Positions 1 to 21,731 of a stretch of DNA of 64,000 bases are shown one piece after another. Below the pieces are notes generated by a model. It was given only the letters and a program-made list of their open reading frames with translations. It ran no database searches and was not told where the DNA came from. A program made the position numbers and the translations under genes. The stretch is from Piper betle (taxonomy: Eukaryota; Streptophyta; Magnoliopsida; Piperales; Piperaceae): contig JAURVB010014455.1 in the NCBI GenBank assembly GCA_033002965.1, forward strand, positions 1-64,000. The letters are read 5' to 3'. Position 1 is the stretch's first letter. Every line of letters begins with the position of its first letter.

Positions 1-58
1 CTCTTTGGTGGTATAATAAAAAGAAAAAAAGAAATTGAGTCAACCTCTTTACTTTCCT

Positions 59-546
59 TTACATATCGACTCGGAGCGACAAGGGGTTCCAGTAGAGGAG
101 CAGCAACAAGAGCACATTGGGCACAACCAAGGGAATCAATGGATGCACATCGCTACCGAGTCTCCTCCGACGCAGCCGCTTCCTCACGTACTCCCTCCTC
201 CGCTCCGGCCCCAAACTCGACGGCGCCGGCTCAACCCCGGCGGCGAGTAGCAGCGGCGGCGGCTGCTGGAACGGGCACTTGCAGCGCCATGACGTCTCCG
301 GGAGGCCGAACCTGGCGACCCTTTTGAGGAAAAGGGAGAGCCCCCAGCTCAGGTGGAGGGAAGAGGGATGATGCCGCCGGCGGCTCTGGTTCGGTGGTGG
401 CAGAGGAACGGGGGGAAGTCCCAGTTGAGGTAGCAGGGGAAGTGGGAGGAGACGAGGAGCTGGGAGTGTAGGGATGGGGAGAGTGTTGGAGAGGTGAGGA
501 GATGAGTCAGGACGTGGACGTCTTCTCTCCACTTCGCCTCCTCCAT
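59..546 (-). CDS. Small conserved plant protein of unknown function, single exon, one-base frameshift
   Basis: Two minus-strand frames together read as one GC-rich protein of about 163 residues. The first frame starts at 546 with MEEAKWREDVHVLTHLL and runs through YLNWDFPPFLC to about position 375. The second continues with LHLSWGLSLFLKRVARFGLP, then SWRCKCPFQQPPPLLLAAG, a basic EYVRKRLRRRRLG stretch, and a hydrophobic end VPNVLLLLLLYWNP, stopping at 59. The join needs one extra base near 370-380, where the first frame would otherwise run on to a stop at 349. I believe a plant family with this NWDFPPFLC...SLFLKRV...YVRKRLRR order exists, but I cannot name its function. The hydrophobic C-terminus could be a membrane segment. 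Start chosen because coding-like sequence begins exactly there. The frame switch could be a real null allele or a sequencing error. Confidence 0.6.
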
Positions 547-3500
547 TGGCCGGTGGATGCTACTTCTGATTTTTATTGTATAATGATAGCTTTTTATTAT
601 ATCTGCGCCACCTCTATTCCTGCTGTCCGATTATAATTACAGCCTAAATTAAGAAATTTTATACGCACAAAATAATACATACTCTTATTAAAGGTTCATA
701 ATTTTAATAATTTAATTTTTATTAAACTAATATTAATTAGGACTTACACTTAATGATAACTTACAATTCTATTAAGATATATATATATATATATATACAT
801 GTATATATATATATATGTTTAAAATTCAATAATCTCCTGTTGGGCCTAAATTATAATTATAATTATATATATATATATTAATCCAAAATCTATCAATTTC
901 ATCAAATGTTAAGAATTTTTCATTTAAATGAATCACCATTAGAGACTTGTTGTTAGGGCTTGCCGCTTATGATCTTTGATGATTCTAATTCAATAAATTA
1001 ATTTCATTTAACTCTTACCAAGTTCACTCAAAGAGATCAAAATCATATTAACCTACTTTTTAGATATCAAATAAAATAAAATAAAATAAAAAACTCTACG
1101 ATTTTATTATGCCTTCGTATTAGAACATTCAATCAAACCATACTTTCATTACCCAATAATCAACCTCCACTCCAAGCAAAATCAATCAAACATCAAAATT
1201 TACCCAAAAACCAAAAAAGCTTCCCCATCTCAAACCCCGGCCAACAGTGAAGGACACATTTGGACTTGCAAGCAAAGGAGCCAAAGTCGTCTTGCTTGCC
1301 GTTGGAGCTCGAAGCAATCGGCAAGGGCAAAGACGATTACCTCCACCACTGTCACCAACGATATTGCGGCCGCAAAGGTGCTCCCCACCATCAATGAGCT
1401 CGGTCTTGACACCACCACACCAATAACCAAATTAAGAACATAAAAATAAAAAAATCGACCCAACTGAACATTAAAAAATGAACCTTTAACCTAGGGCCAT
1501 GATAGGATTGTGAGTGTTATTGGTTTAGTCTACAAACATACTGTTTATTAGGGTTTAGAGATTGTTCCTAGTTATCTTAAGTCCATGACGGGTAGTTGGC
1601 ACTATCCGAGTGGTAGAAACAAGTTACCAATACTAATTTGATTTATAGTTGCAGGGATGATGTTTGGAAGTTGTTGGGATACCGAGATGTGCTATCAAGT
1701 TCCAAGGAGTAGAATCGAACATGATTACCAGTACCTAATATCGAGCATAGTGGGAATTGGCAATCAGTACCCAAAAATAGTTCATCGAGTCACAAAGAGT
1801 GTACACAAAGTATTGATGGAGGTTAACTACGCATATGCTCTATCGGGAATAAATTAACCTCAAGATGTCTATATCGGGTTCTAAGAATCAATCACGATTG
1901 AGGAGGATTGAGCTTGACTAGTTACTGTTGCTGTGACTCACTAACGGGTGTGATCCAACAGTACTGAGAGTCTGAGTGATGGTGATTGAGCATCGGGTTC
2001 GAGCATGGCTACTAGCAGTACATTGTCAAGTTTCAGAGGAGTGAGGTTAAGCAGTATTGAGTGTACCGATAACTGAATACCGAGCATATCGAGAACTGGT
2101 AAACGAGCAGTATTGGGAGGCCTACATGAAAGTGCTAGGCGTGATCAAGCAATAGATACTGGCATATAGGGATTTGGTTGAGGTTTTCTAATTACACTAG
2201 GAATCCTAGTGGTAATAGGATTTACCGATATTCTTAGGTGAGTTGTGTGTTGGTGACTTAGGGAATTTTCTTCTATGACTTGGATATGGACAAAGCTTCA
2301 AGTGAAAAGTTTAGATGAACATGTGGGCATGGGGGCAACTTTGAGGTGAAAGATTTGTGGCATAGTTGGCTATGGTGGAGCCAGGACCAAGACCAAACCC
2401 TAAAAGTGAGATTAGGTATTAGGTTTTGAGGTTTGGTGACCTTGGGGAGCTTTGCTGATCCAAGGGACTCAATTGCATGACCAAGATGCACCAAGGGAGA
2501 GTTTGATTTCAGCTGATAAGAGTTGAAGTGGAACTTGACTTTCTCAAGCCGACTTGGAGTGCAACTAGAACTCTAGATTGGATACGTATATAATGGATAT
2601 TCTGATGAAGTTGAATATGAGCTTCTTTGAAGGGGATTTCCTAAGAAGAGATAAAGGGGAAAGACGATTTTGATCAAGGTGGAGACGAGTTGAAGTTGTC
2701 ACGGTTGATTCTTCATGTTCAGGGATTGAAACTTCATACGGGTAATTGTCTATATGAATCAAGGTAGCATTTTATGTTATATGACATGTTTGTTATTCTT
2801 GTTGAGTTGAATTACATGTAAACAAGTTCATGCTAGGGAGGACAAATTGAGGTTGTATTGGTGAAGACTATTGTGAGTGAGGATTGTTCATTGTTTTCAT
2901 AGTTTTTTTTGTTGTGAGAGACTTAGTTATGGAGTTTGCATGTCCAAAATGCGATAAGAGTAGTCAAAGTGTTTGATTGCTTATGATCCTTTATATCATT
3001 GATGTTTTTATTTGCTTGGTGCCGCGTAAAACCTTAAATGAATTTAAAGGTTTTGTATAATCGAATAGGAGAGTTTGGTTTGGGACGTGGTGTTATATTT
3101 GCTTGGTAAATTTGCATGCTTATTGTGACGTGTTGATATTGTCGAGATTGTAATTGGTTTATGTGAATTATCAAAAGTCGTAAACCTCATATTATGTGTA
3201 GTAGAAATGGGGTGCAATACAAAGGTTTTAAGTTTGCTTATTGGTACCGGGTGCTTCCTAAATCTCATAGTATGTTGTGATTTGTTGTGCTATTTGTGGA
3301 AGGTTGGGTATTTTTAGAGAGAAATATGTTGCATAGGTTGTGCTTTGAGGCTAAAAAATTGTACCATAAAATCAGCCCTATGACAGTGAATATCATTTAA
3401 TGCATTTGTAACATGCTTCCTCCATCACACCCCCACCCCCCATTGTTAAACCCCACAATGCCGTTTGAATGTGTTTTCAAGGTACACTACTGTTGCCACT

Positions 3501-3689
3501 ATAAATGTGTGTAAACAACTGCAAGTGTCCTAAATAATCATTTAAAAATAAATACACATGGTGTATTATATTATAACAGTTATAATAATATAAATAAAAA
3601 TAAGAGAAAATTTTATACGAGTTACGCTTCATATAAAGATAGCTTATATGAATTATATATTTAATTTGAACATTTTTAAAGGATTTTAT

Positions 3690-3734
<45 letters not shown>

Positions 3735-3889
3735 GTAGGGTGCTTACATATGAGGTTGATAAAATTTTATCTAAAATAAATGAGCTTAATTTTAGCTAAT
3801 ATTCTTAATAGAAAAATAAATGAGCTTAATTTTAAGGTTGTTGCAAGTTGGACTTGAGTTAGATTTAGCTCTGTATATTTGACTCTGTT
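547..3889. other. Intergenic DNA without a supportable gene
   Basis: Mostly AT-rich. It includes an (AT)n microsatellite at 777-816 (interrupted by ACATGT) and another at 3,695-3,729. A GC-richer patch at 1,230-1,410 gives a short minus-strand reading frame without recognisable motifs. The stretch 1,500-3,300 has lower AT content and retrotransposon-like texture (repeated AGCAGTATTG and GTACCGA phrases around 1,990-2,120), but I found no coding domain, LTR end or primer-binding site. Confidence 0.5.
777..816. repeat. (AT)n microsatellite
   Basis: Alternating AT run interrupted once by ACATGT. Further AT dinucleotide runs occur at 3,695-3,729 and 29,835-29,901. Confidence 0.9.
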
Positions 3890-4452
3890 TCAATCCATAG
3901 TTTCAAAAATTGGAATCGGACGTTGAATCGAATTAGAAATGAGTAATTAAATCAGATCGATTAAAAAAATTGGACAAGAATCGGTTTACTTGAATCAGTC
4001 GAAATTGATGGGTTATTAGTTAAAAAATATATTATTTTGATGCTATGACGTGTATTATATTTTACAGTATTTGTTCATTTTTTTCTAGATTTTTTTCAAT
4101 TATTTGAAGTTAATTAGTATTTTTTACTTGAGGAAGAGACAAGTCATCTTTTAATTACGAGAATGCCACCATTTCTTCCACCCTATTCTCTCTCTTCAAC
4201 CACTCACACGCCATCCCTCCTTTACCCGCCAACGCCAATCACTGTTGCCACCGGCCCGACCTAATCTGCCCCTCCTCCCATCCTTGTCGACCCCACCTAG
4301 TCTCCCTCATGTGCCCCCCTCCCCGCCCCGCCCCATCCCCCCACCCCTGCCGGCCCTGCCCCGTTCCCCCCTTGCGCTCCTCACCCGGTCTCCTTGTTGC
4401 GACCCTGCCCTACCCCGGCCCCCACCACTGTCGGCCCCTCCCTGTCCCCTGC
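3890..4452 (+). repeat. Repeat family E, left part (interrupted by solo LTR)
   Basis: This begins with an AATCGG-rich head, then an AT-rich body containing GTGTATTATATTTTA. Next come TTTTAATTACGAGAATGCCA and a C-rich tract. The same order appears on the minus strand at 31,431-32,275, so this is a dispersed repeat. The C-rich tract is cut at 4,452 by the solo LTR and resumes at 6,877. The apparent proline-rich reading frames at 4,245-4,515 are products of base composition and are not called as genes. Confidence 0.6.
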
Positions 4453-6876
4453 TGTATCACCCCAAATTTGATTCACAATTATGAACCGAACCGGTATATT
4501 ACAAGCCCCGGTTAGGTCGACTAACCCAAACTCAACTTGTGCGGATATAATCTCAGCGTCTTAAGATGAAGATACGATTTGCCATACATGGATGAATGCA
4601 CAATATCCTAATATGATACTATATGGATGACATGCAAACTAATTTACACACCAATACAATTACGGTCAAAATCAATAAAAATTTTGAAATAAAACAGACA
4701 GAATCTCTCCTAAAAGTGCAATTAGGGGCCACCATATCAAATCAACATATGCAAATATATATATATCTATATATCAAACAACTTCATTCACATAAAATCT
4801 AATCAGCTGTAAACTCCTTCTGAAGCTTGGGTCTTAACCCACCTGTGCAGTCTATTCACATTTCACATCATGTCATGTTTAGCATTTAATCACATCTTAT
4901 CATCATATCTTAGTATTTAATCACATCTTATCATCATGTCTTAGCATTTAATTACATTATTTTCAATATAATAACATCATAAACAAAGTATTAACCATTC
5001 TATCAACTGACATGTGTGCAAGAGACATCAGTACTCCTCCATCCAGGCTAGCATATCCAACTTGTGATTATCACCTACATATAGTATAAAAATACATCAT
5101 TAACAAAAGTAACAAACTGGCTATGAGAGCAAACTCTCATATGAAAGAAAACATTCGAATACTTTATTAAAACTCTCTGAAGGGCACCTACTGAAGAGTC
5201 ACTAGGCTATAGACTTGGTAGCATCCCGAACTGTCTACTTTGCTAATGCCTCTTTCGGTATTTTTCTCATTTCATTTTTCTCTGGTCCATCGGGATTACA
5301 TGTATATCCTAAGCCCTCTCCTTACCTCCATAATTCTCCTGGCCTTGAACAGAAAGGTCAAGTACTCTCAGGCAGTTGCCTTTAGTACCCTTTGAACCAT
5401 AAGTCCAAATATGCGCTGTACTTAACGGTACCCATAAACTTCCACATTCTCAGGGTGTGAGGAATTCAAATGTAGAGTTGTCAAGATCCCACAAGAATGG
5501 AACAGTCCACTCATTAATCCAGAGTCCGCTTTGACTATCATGACATTCGCTCATGATACGTGCAGTAGGCTTCTTCATCTCTCGTCTCATTGAAAACTCG
5601 ATAAAATTATATATATAGGCCTAAGAAGGGATTCATATAATAGGCCCAAAGGTAACTTGTGGTGGATCTTATTTTCGAAATCATCCTCGAGGGTTTATTA
5701 ATCTGGAAAGCTGTTCGGCTAAATGGCTCAAGTTAAGTGGGATCCGATAAAATGCCACTTAACCCGTCCTGCAGGAATTAAAACAACCATAGAATAGATT
5801 AGAGCATAAAAATAAAGATGAGTCATAAACGGACTTGGTAGAAGCTCCAAGCGTATCATCGCACCTAAGCGGCGAGCTTTTATTCCGTACCTACACATCA
5901 AATCTAGAAGCTAATGCCCGCTAACTGAATGATGCATCAACTCGGCATAAACATTCAACACAATCATCATCCATCAACGGTCAAACAATTATTAGTGTAG
6001 AAATAACTCTAATTCATCTGATTGATGCCAATTTTATTGTGTTTTTCTAAGTTACGTCATAGTCAAATAACATGTTTAGCTTTAATTTACCTTATTAGAT
6101 CACTTACCATTCATTCACTATTAATCACATCATGCAACTTATCACTTTACCTATAATTAGGCATTAATTACAATAATTAATCAATCCTAGCATGTTGTAC
6201 TAATAATCATCAATTTTAAATAATTATATCGGAGGTAATTATACGTCACGTCATCGGCAATCAACAACTGATAGGGTTTTGTCGTGCGTCTCGGAGCTTA
6301 AATTCGGCACTTGTCGGCATCCAAAATTCGATTGGGTTCGACTGGATGAGCTCGGCGGAAGATCTGCTTACTTCTAGCGAAGCCAGTTTTCCAATAGGTT
6401 CTGGTAGTTTTCTGACAGTTTCAATAGTTTTCTAGCAACGTTCCAACGGTTTTGGTGACAGTCACCAACGGCATATACTGGTGGAATAGCATGGATATTG
6501 GGTACCGTTGGAACCGACTTGACAAGCCTAACATATCTACGACGTCGATGTGGTCGGTGGAGGTGGCGGCTCACCGAACAAGGGCAAAAATAATGACGGC
6601 GGCAATATGTGGATGGTTTAAAACTAATTCTACGATCTACTATATATAAAAATAAAAAAAATAACTGGCATACTCTCATATATTCTGATAACTCATTCTT
6701 TTCTGCTGTATTCATGATATTATCATTATATACTTGGGTACATATAACCCTTATGGCTCATATATGTGATCGGCGTCGACTCAGTACACGTGTTTTGAAA
6801 TTGACTCGACTCAAACCAACGGCTGAACCGATCGGTTTAAAAGCATAAAACCCTAACTCAGATCGTGGGTTTTACA
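4453..6876 (-). mobile_element. Solo LTR of a Ty3/gypsy chromovirus
   Basis: The segment begins TGTATCACCCC and ends GGGTTTTACA. It aligns by eye with the 3' LTR of the chromovirus at 53,044-56,577: shared CTAAAAGTGCAAT near 4,712 and 53,187, shared AGGCCTA...AGGGATTCA near 5,618 and 54,048, and the same CGACTCAA and CTAACTC end. Flanking five bases are CCTGC on the left and CTTGC on the right, an imperfect target-site duplication. No primer-binding site or coding domain adjoins it, so it is a solo LTR left by recombination. A 33-bp direct repeat (TTAATCACATCTTATCATCA) sits at about 4,885-4,955. Confidence 0.75.
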
Positions 6877-7250
6877 CTTGCATCCCTGCCCTATCCCCCT
6901 TGTGCCCCCCACCCTCCTAGCCTTGCTCCATTCCCCACCCCGCCCCGTCCCTCCCCGCCATCCCCCAGTTGGCCCCACCCCCATCCGCCATCCCCCAGCC
7001 GGCCCGGCTCGCTCCACTGTCATTACCCTTCACATCGTTACCCATCCCGCTGCCGCCCCCCAATCACCGCCCTCGCCACTAGCCCTTGCTGCCCAGTCAT
7101 ACCCTTATCGCCTTCTCGAATCGGCTCAAATCAACCAATTCACGAATTAGTTCAAATTGAGTGGAATTGGCTCAAATCCGTCAATTCATGGGCCGACTTT
7201 TATTACAATTGATTTGCTTACTTTTTAAAGTGGAATCGTTTCGATCTAAA
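6877..7250 (+). repeat. Repeat family E, right part
   Basis: The C-rich tract resumes directly after the solo LTR and ends near 7,100. It is followed by a tail of TCGAATCGGCTCAAATC and AATTCACGAATT phrases that matches the tail of the minus-strand copy (31,560-31,720). The C-rich reading frames here are compositional. Confidence 0.55.
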
Positions 7251-7771
7251 TTTTACAAATACGTTTCATCTTAAAACAATCCAAATTTGAGAAACTCAAC
7301 TCAGCCCCACTCGCCATCGCCCACTGAACAAACCCACTTGGCTTCATTTGTGCTTTGCAAACAATCCAATCCCCCACCTTGTCATCTCTCCCGGCTACAA
7401 AAGCGCTCGGTTGGTCTCTCCACCCTCCTTCCCATCAAATTAACACCAAACATCCGATCCCATTCCATTCAATTCAATCCAATTCATTTGAATCACCATT
7501 ACGCATTTCCTGATCTCCTTGGCGCTCAAATCTGTCCACCTATTGCACAATTTTTTTGCTTCGAAAATTCGATCCCAGCATGAATTTGTGTCACCTTGTT
7601 CAAATGGGTTGTTTTGGATGCGGTTGTTGAATGTTCGAGCTAGATTTGGAGGCATGGAATGAAAATGGGTGGTGGCGGATGGGGTTCTGGCCTGGTATGG
7701 GGGAGGGGAGGGGTTTGAGGTTGTGGGCACGTTTTGTGGTCTGAATGCTGACTTCGGAGAGGGCTTGCACC
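7251..7771 (+). promoter_or_regulatory. Promoter and 5' leader region of the dehydrogenase-family gene
   Basis: A pyrimidine-rich stretch (7,360-7,520) typical of plant 5' leaders precedes the gene, with a weak TATA-like CTACAAAAG near 7,393. The leader contains upstream ATGs. The one at 7,579 opens a short frame (MNLCHLVQMGCFGCGC) that ends well before the main start. Another ATG at 7,745 is in frame with the main start and adds nine residues. An unseen leader intron is possible. Confidence 0.4.
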
Positions 7772-16324
<8,553 letters not shown>

Positions 16325-17439
16325 TAGTGTACATAATTATAGAAGAAAGTTCTCGAGTAGGTGATGAATGGAACCAATCCAGGAACATCACCAATACTGA
16401 AACCCTAGAGTTGGCAGTCATTGCCTATAGATATCTCACAATAGCATTGTAAACTTTCTTGTAACTCCAGTTATTCATTGGTAATTACATGGTCTTGTAA
16501 TTAGGACCACTTGTATATTGGACAACATTGGATGAACCCAGTTGATGGGCTTTATTCATTTGTAATTCTAACCTATGAATTATGATGAGTGATGAATATA
16601 GTCGGAATATTCTGAATCTTAGTAGTTTCTGTGTTTATTTTTTCCCCCAATCAAGGACAGTTACTAGTTTTGATTTGCAGGATGAATATATGTTATGCCC
16701 CGATGTGATTTTGTCAACACAATGTCTCAATATTAATCTTGCAAACAAGTTAATGTCAAGAGATCCATGGGTAATTGATACGACGGTGCACAAATTGAAC
16801 TACCCCTTATATGGGGTTACTGAAATTGATAATCTCAATCGCACCCGGGAATTTGGGCCTACATTAAATTTGGGTTCTAAATCTCAATTTTTATACGATC
16901 TACGGTCTAACTTTAAAAAAATACTACAAGTTTGCTAATTAAGTTACACACTTCTTACTTATATAAATTTGATTCGTAGGTGTACAAGCTTAAAATACAA
17001 AGGATAAAAGAGAGTCACGCAAAATTTAAAACTTAAACTTACTAATAAATATAATTTTATTCACAAGAGATTAATTATGAAATATTATTTGCGTTGTCGA
17101 TCTATTCTAATAATATAAATTAAATTTACAGTTTCATTAAACCTAGTATTTCTATGAGTTAGATTATGATGTCAAATGATTCAATTGCTTAAAACTTTTG
17201 AAATCCGACTTTAAGTTTCACAGTCAATGTGCATTGAATCAACTCCAAAAACTTTTTCCAAACCTGCACACATTAAAATATTCGTTGTTAAGCTTGTCAT
17301 TATTAACCGTGATGGTTGTTTAGCAAATATCAAATATAACATTATTATTTAATTAAATACCTAAAACTGTGAACTTTTGATGTTCGTTGGTATAACGAAA
17401 TACGGTCGAGAACCCGTTTCTTTGGTTTAGGACTCTAGA
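16325..17439. other. 3' UTR of the dehydrogenase-family gene, then intergenic
   Basis: About 200 bases after the stop codon (to ~16,525) are shared with the duplicate at 24.2-24.4 kb, including GGTCTTGTAATTAGGAC, which suggests they belong to the transcribed 3' end. The remainder is AT-rich. A 118-codon frame at 16,582-16,938 shows no motif or codon pattern and is not called. Confidence 0.5.
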
Positions 17440-17580
17440 CTTAGACGATGAACGTTTAGGGAGGGGGACCCGACCGAACCCTAGATAGCCGTGCTGTTCC
17501 TCCACGAACCCTAATCCAACGCCTCCCTCCCATCGATCTCCGGCAGATCCACGGCGGCGGCGGCGTAGGAAGACGGGAAC
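17440..17580 (+). other. Probable 5'-UTR exon of the downstream gene
   Basis: This is a GC-rich island in AT-rich DNA, with GAACCCTA, CGATCTCCGGCAGATCC and a (CGG)n run, ending in GGGAACAG followed by GTGAGATT, a good splice donor. It is typical of a plant leader exon. The first plausible coding exon starts at 18,478, so the intron would be several hundred bases long. Confidence 0.5.
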
Positions 17581-18477
17581 AGGTGAGATTCTGATGCCTT
17601 GATCTCATGATAATTCTATTCATAATTGATGATGCCTCCTCCTGTCGCCCATTTTCGGAAACCGAAATTTGTGCGAATTTTTGGCTTCGGATTCGGGAGC
17701 AGGGAAATACTTGGATTGTCAGTAAGTTGATCTATAATTCCGACCTATTTTTGAGATCAGGGATGGAGAAAATGATGAAGAAGAAATGTTTGTGTTGTTC
17801 GCGAAAAAAATAAAAATGTTTATATTATTGAATATGAAAAAAGGAGGTATTGGGAGGGTGAAATTGATGCCTGAAGTTAAATATATTTTGATGAACTAGT
17901 AGTTGACTAAACATTTATATGTCAAAAAGCTTTCAATTCTTCAATACAAGAGCTTTAAAAAGGAGATTGGTCGTAAGAATCATTGGTAATTTAGCGGATG
18001 GATCACGTGACTAATGTCATGATGAGTTTATACAAAATGAAATTATCTAGACAACGCACATTGAGGTTATTCAAGTCTATGTGAAGAAGGGAATTGCTGT
18101 GGAGAACTTAGAAAGGCCATTGATTGAGCTCTCTAGGACCTTAAATTAGCTTCGAATCTCTCAAGTTCTCATTGAGGTCTTTCTTTAATCAATGGAGATG
18201 ATTCGGTGATTTAATAGAAGTATTTGATGCTGTAAATGTTTGGACATTACTTGCAGGGGGTGAAAGAGATGGTGAAAACATTGTGTCTCTAAATCATTAC
18301 GGATTCTTGTACTTCTAATGGTGCTATGTTCATTGATATTTTTGTTTGCTTGGTTATGCATTTGCTGGCAGTTGTAAAAATTCTACATGGCACGGTTTGT
18401 AGATGAGGAAGTCTCTGATTTAAGCCTTACGATTACTTGGTTTTCTTGTAAGAGATGGTGATAGGCATTTTAGGAGG

Positions 18478-21400
18478 ATGGCCAAAACTGCCTTTCCATC
18501 TTCGAACAAGTGTTTGGACAATGAAACTAACAGGCGAAAGCAGAATATGATTGAAAGTAGTATTATCTGCTCAAAGAAACAAAGGTTAAATAGATTGCAA
18601 ACTTCATCCTATGGTGGAGCTGAAGTTAAGTATTTTTTAAGCAAGGAGGCGAGCCCCTATCCTGTAAGATTCAATGGCACCTGTGATACTGGTATGACAT
18701 TGATATCACATTCTTGAACTTCATAAATGGGTTTATTTTAAAGGAGCCATATTGATTATAATTGGAGTAAATGGTTAAAGTTTGGCTACACGTGACAAGT
18801 TATTGCAAAGAAGTAGATAGTCCATTGGACTTATGCCAGTGATCTTATTTTGGGCTTACTATCTACATGTTTTTTCGGTAATCATAAACTATCTTTTTCC
18901 CTTTTACATGACCATCATCTTTTCTTCATCATCCTCAAACAAAAGCATCTTATAGAAGAGGGGAAAAAATGAGTTGATGATTTTTCATTGTGTATGTATA
19001 TATTTTGTTCATGTGTCATCCGTTTGTGAATTGATTTTTTCTCAAGAAAATATTGTAGATAGTTAAAAGAAATATTGTCAGTGTGTCAAATAAAATATCT
19101 TATATCAAAATTTTTAACTTATTTTCCTTTCTTTTAATGGGGCAGATATACATGGAAAATTATTGTTGGATTTATATTTTTTTTCGTGGGCAAAAGTTAC
19201 AAAAAATGTTTGCAATAAAAAATCGTCAAAAAGGTTTTAATCAAGTGGATCTGAAAGTATTTGTTTATGAAAGTCTTCTTGTCATTTTATTTCTCTCTTG
19301 CATCCAACCATTCTGAAGAGAGGTTTTCCCTCTACTGGCTTCAGAATTAGGAAGAAGAGAAAAATGGTAAAAGTGGAACTAGGTTGGAGTTGTATGGCTG
19401 AAGTCTTGAATGATAAACTTTGGAGGTAATGCAGATAGAAGAAAAGGAGAAATTTGCAATCTGCTCTCTTGTAGGAACTGGAGAACAAGATTTGCCATGT
19501 TGGATGTATATGTTATCTTGAGTAGTCACACAGTAGAGAATGGAGATGTTGAAACTATATTGAGGCGTGTTGGATATGCCAGGCGTATTTGTCATCATAC
19601 TCATATTCTTTTGTAGAAAATAAGTTTATCATTTTATTTACTTGCACAATGAAGATATAAATCAAAACTCACAAATAACTTAGCATTTCAGTTTGACATA
19701 CTAAAAAAAAGAATAATGTCGAGCATATTTGCTGTATTTTAAAAGTAAGTTCTTGTCTTTTCACTTCAAAAAAAAAGGAAAATGTTTTTGACAGCAGTAA
19801 TTTTGACTCCATATTGTGATATGTTGTTGATATGTGGTTGTGAAGGGTGAAATCATATTTTCCCACAGTTGTCATGTTGGCATGCTGTTATTGATATATT
19901 TTCAATATTACAAATCATGCTTAGGGGTAATAAGAATTACTTCAGTAGGTCTTCTTTTTTCATCTCTTTCTTTCTTAAAACCGTCTTGTTTGAGGTATTT
20001 GTTTTATAACATGCAAATATAACTCATTGAGGAAAAGAAAGAGTAATTACTGTGAGGTTTTGGATTTTGAGGCCCAGATTCAATGTCCTCAAATTAAGTG
20101 ACATGCAAAACAAGTATTGAACCTAAAATAGCATGATTCTATGCTGGCCTAGATGTACCTAGCTTCTTGACAAGCAATTTTTTTAAGGACATTTGTTCAA
20201 GATGGGGAAAAATGTAATGAGCTAACAGTTTCAGCTCATTAGGTGCTGAAACCTTTAGTTCAGATATTAACCTCAGTTTAGCATTATCAAAAATTTTTTT
20301 ACTAATTTCGCAAATGAGGGTCAAATAATGTTCTAATTCATTTTATGATGTAGATGCTTTGAATCAAATTATGTTTCTTTTCAGTTTTCTGTCAACAAAA
20401 TCTCTGTTGTAAGGTAGAATTGCATTTTTTTACTTTATAGTATTTTTATTTGTTCATCATATTAATAATATTAATATTTGGTGGTTGAATATTGTAATAG
20501 AATACGAAATCTCTACGCTTTCAACTTTACAGCATGCTCATAACTGTTTTCTGTGTCTTGAATTGTAAGGTTAGGTCTTTATGGTCTCAAGGTAGATTCT
20601 ACTGAGACTTATGTGGATGAACCTACACTGGATGCCCTCATTGATGGAAGCTATAATTTTCCTGTTGCCCATAAAAGTAAAAGGAAGCAAGCAAGTGATG
20701 GGAGTTCCACTATAATGAGGATGGTTAATCAGGCGTTTTCCATACTTAATAATGCTGACAAAATTCAGTCTGAGAAAAATGACGAGCAAGACAGTGTAAA
20801 GAAAACAACTGATTTTCATCATCTTCTAATATTATTCTTCTTGATATCAAGCTAATTGAAATTCTTAATTTTGCATTGACTTCAGGATTCTTGTGAGGTT
20901 TTGGGGGCTAGGTGGTGCCTGGACAACTACCCATCATATAGTGTGAAAGAAGTTCTTGAACATTTAGTTACACCTTCATCCAAAGATGTAGATTCTATAC
21001 TTCTTGAACCGAGAAATCCGCGAGGGAAGTCATGTCAAGTCCTGACACATATATAAATTATGCCAAAGAAGATTTACACAAACTTTACCTTCCACCTTTT
21101 CCCTGGTCATTATCACAGTGTGGCTCCAGTAAGAGCACTACTGATAACATGAGGCTTTTGAACATGGACAACTGCTGGCAGAGGTGGGTTAAACAAAGGG
21201 GCAATACTTCTTTACATTGTAATAATAGAGGTACTTCTTTCCAAGGCCTGGACTTTCTCCCTAGCCCTTTTCCCTCGCAAGTTGTAAAAATTGATAGTCA
21301 AGTATATGATGGAGCTCCACTTTCCATGGTATCTTTCCCCTTCATATTTATGGAAATATATTGTCAATTTTGTTTTCTGTGTTTTTTTGAGAAACACTAT

Positions 21401-21731
21401 GCTAGTATCTCAAGCAATTTAGTGTTTAATTTTTTCTTTGCAGTCTATCAGGCATGAAACACATCAAGCGAACATCTCTTGTAATAGTACAGGCAACAAG
21501 TTGATTACACCTATGGAAGGTGATATGAATGTAGATTTACCATTTCAAAAAGGCCATAATGCCAGAAAAATCCCATTATCTCGGGGCAATGATTTTAGAA
21601 AAGTAGAATCATCTTTCGGGATTGACCAGTCCAAGCAAATAAACAATCACCTAAGAAATGGTGGTTGTTTCTCTTCAACTAAATGTACTGATGAAAATTC
21701 TTATCGACAAAAATGCCAACCTTTTTGCTAG
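18478..21731 (+). CDS. Plant protein of unknown function, four coding exons, one-base frameshift
   Basis: Exons 18478-18691, 20575-20795, 20886-21328 and 21444-21731 join with GT-AG introns in consistent phase to give about 388 aa. Recognisable stretches are GLYGLKVDSTETYVDEPTLD, KSKRKQASDGSS, EVLGARWCLDNYPSYSVKEV and INYAKEDLHKLYLPPFPWSL. There is no transmembrane segment or signal peptide. It is rich in Ser, Asn and Lys and looks largely disordered and soluble. The third coding exon is 443 bases where 444 are needed. The frame changes at about 21,033 (after GKSC), and as written translation stops at 21,054-21,056. I do not recognise the family. The start is the first ATG of the coding exon, shortly after AGGAGG. 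Confidence 0.7.

Noticed and set aside
4885..4955. CRISPR-like direct repeats
   Set aside because: Only two to three imperfect 33-bp units without spacers, inside a plant LTR.
16582..16938. 118-codon plus-strand frame downstream of the dehydrogenase-family gene
   Set aside because: AT-rich, no motif or homologous feel, no splice or leader context; consistent with chance.
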